Assembly: GCA_013002205.1 (NCBI GenBank)
Contig: JABDKN010000213.1
Coordinates: 1-40,136, forward strand
DNA from: Granulosicoccus sp.
GTDB lineage: Bacteria > Pseudomonadota > Gammaproteobacteria > Granulosicoccales > Granulosicoccaceae
Direction: 5' to 3'
DNA: 40,136 bases
The notes beneath the pieces were generated by a model, which saw only the letters and a program-made list of their open reading frames with translations, did not search any database and was not told the origin of the DNA. Every line of letters starts with the position of its first letter. Positions within the stretch are counted from its first letter, which is position 1. Made by a program: the position numbers and the translations under genes. Shown piece after piece: positions 39,670 through 40,136 of this stretch.

Positions 39670-40136
39670 TTATCCCCGTGTTTCATGAAGTGCCGCGTCA
39701 GCTGCGTCGGCGCCGACGATTTCACTGACGAGTCTGTTCATGGTGGTATCAGCAGTATTCAGAATGTTGACCACGCGTCCCTGACGCAGTACCACGATGT
39801 GATCGGTGACGCTCAATACGTCATTGAGCCTGTGGGAAATCAGCACCACCGCGATGCCCTGCTGCTTGAGCTGGCGGATCAGGTTCAGAACGCTTTGCAC
39901 TTCTTTTACCGCCAGAGCTGCCGTGGGTTCATCCATGATGACCAGACTCGGATTGAACGTCAGTGCTCGTGCGATCGCCACGGTTTGCTGCTGCCCGCCT
40001 GAAAAGGTGCCGACCGGCCGACTGATCGATGGCAGGCTGGCGCCCAGTCGGTCAATCATTTTCCCGGCCTCCTCATGCAGGGTTCGCCGGTCAACGAACC
40101 ACGGCATGCCCAGCACCGTCTTGCGCGGTTCCCTGC
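39670..40136 (-). CDS. Sugar ABC transporter ATP-binding protein, C-terminal part
   Basis: The frame runs off the right end, so the N-terminus with the Walker A is missing; about 155 residues remain. Present are the signature FSGGQQQTVAIARAL, the Walker B LVIMDEPTAALAV and the switch His in LISHRLNDV, followed by a short tail ending G-A-D-A-A-D-A-A-L-H-E-T-R-G. The single remaining ABC unit with V-K-E-V-Q-S-V-L after the D-loop fits ribose/fructose-type importers with a one-domain ATPase (FrcA-like), rather than the two-domain RbsA/XylG type. Permease and binding-protein genes should lie to the right. Translation of the isomerase gene follows 4 bases after the stop. Confidence 0.85.
   Translation of the reverse strand, partial: REPRKTVLGMPWFVDRRTLHEEAGKMIDRLGASLPSISRPVGTFSGGQQQTVAIARALTFNPSLVIMDEPTAALAVKEVQSVLNLIRQLKQQGIAVVLISHRLNDVLSVTDHIVVLRQGRVVNILNTADTTMNRLVSEIVGADAADAALHETRG

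Overview
The window looks like chromosome from a marine or halotolerant gammaproteobacterium. The signs are NtrB/NtrC with a DUF3149 micro-protein, a ChoXWV-type choline importer, OmpA/DUF4398 lipoproteins, a PatZ-type protein acetyltransferase, a VIT/vWA surface protein, and moderately GC-rich coding sequence. I see no phage, insertion sequence, tRNA, rRNA or CRISPR array. The taxonomic placement is inference from gene content.

Layout. 1-365: tail of a molybdenum hydroxylase large subunit. 399-2655 (minus): SDR dehydrogenase and aldehyde dehydrogenase. 2902-5936: a TetR/WHG regulator divergent from a VIT/vWA membrane protein, with two near-identical 17-bp palindromes between them. 6015-8427 (minus): an MscS-like channel protein and a membrane-anchored stand-alone EndoU-type ribonuclease. 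8428-9065: mostly without recognisable genes. 9066-10400: GPH-type MFS transporter. 10432-13719 (minus): SWIM-SNF2 helicase. 13786-16919: choline ABC transporter choX-choW-choV. 17088-18836: two DUF4398-type lipoproteins (one fused to OmpA) and a convergent lipoprotein. 19051-22583 (minus): alpha/beta hydrolase and Pat acetyltransferase, divergent from an HDAC-family deacetylase (22731-23657). 23772-25815 (minus): DHH phosphoesterase and pyrD. 25883-28962: holA, asnS and a peroxiredoxin. 29052-29753: an orphan prepilin-like protein.

The most interesting part is 29880-35630. Five tightly spaced co-directional genes encode a YbdK/GCS2-type carboxylate-amine ligase, a Fes-like esterase with an N-terminal early-set domain, an ATP-grasp ligase, a second small esterase and a second ATP-grasp ligase. 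Three different carboxylate-activating enzymes alternating with two hydrolases suggest a ribosome-independent pathway to an unknown amide- or peptide-linked metabolite. A candidate sigma70-type promoter with a small palindrome lies upstream.

35664-38158 (minus): ntrC and ntrB, with an NtrC-type inverted repeat about 140 bp upstream, then a 51-residue DUF3149 protein. The right edge (38811-40136, minus) holds a tagatose/psicose-3-epimerase-like sugar isomerase and the C-terminal part of a sugar ABC-transporter ATPase, probably one sugar-uptake operon that continues beyond the window.
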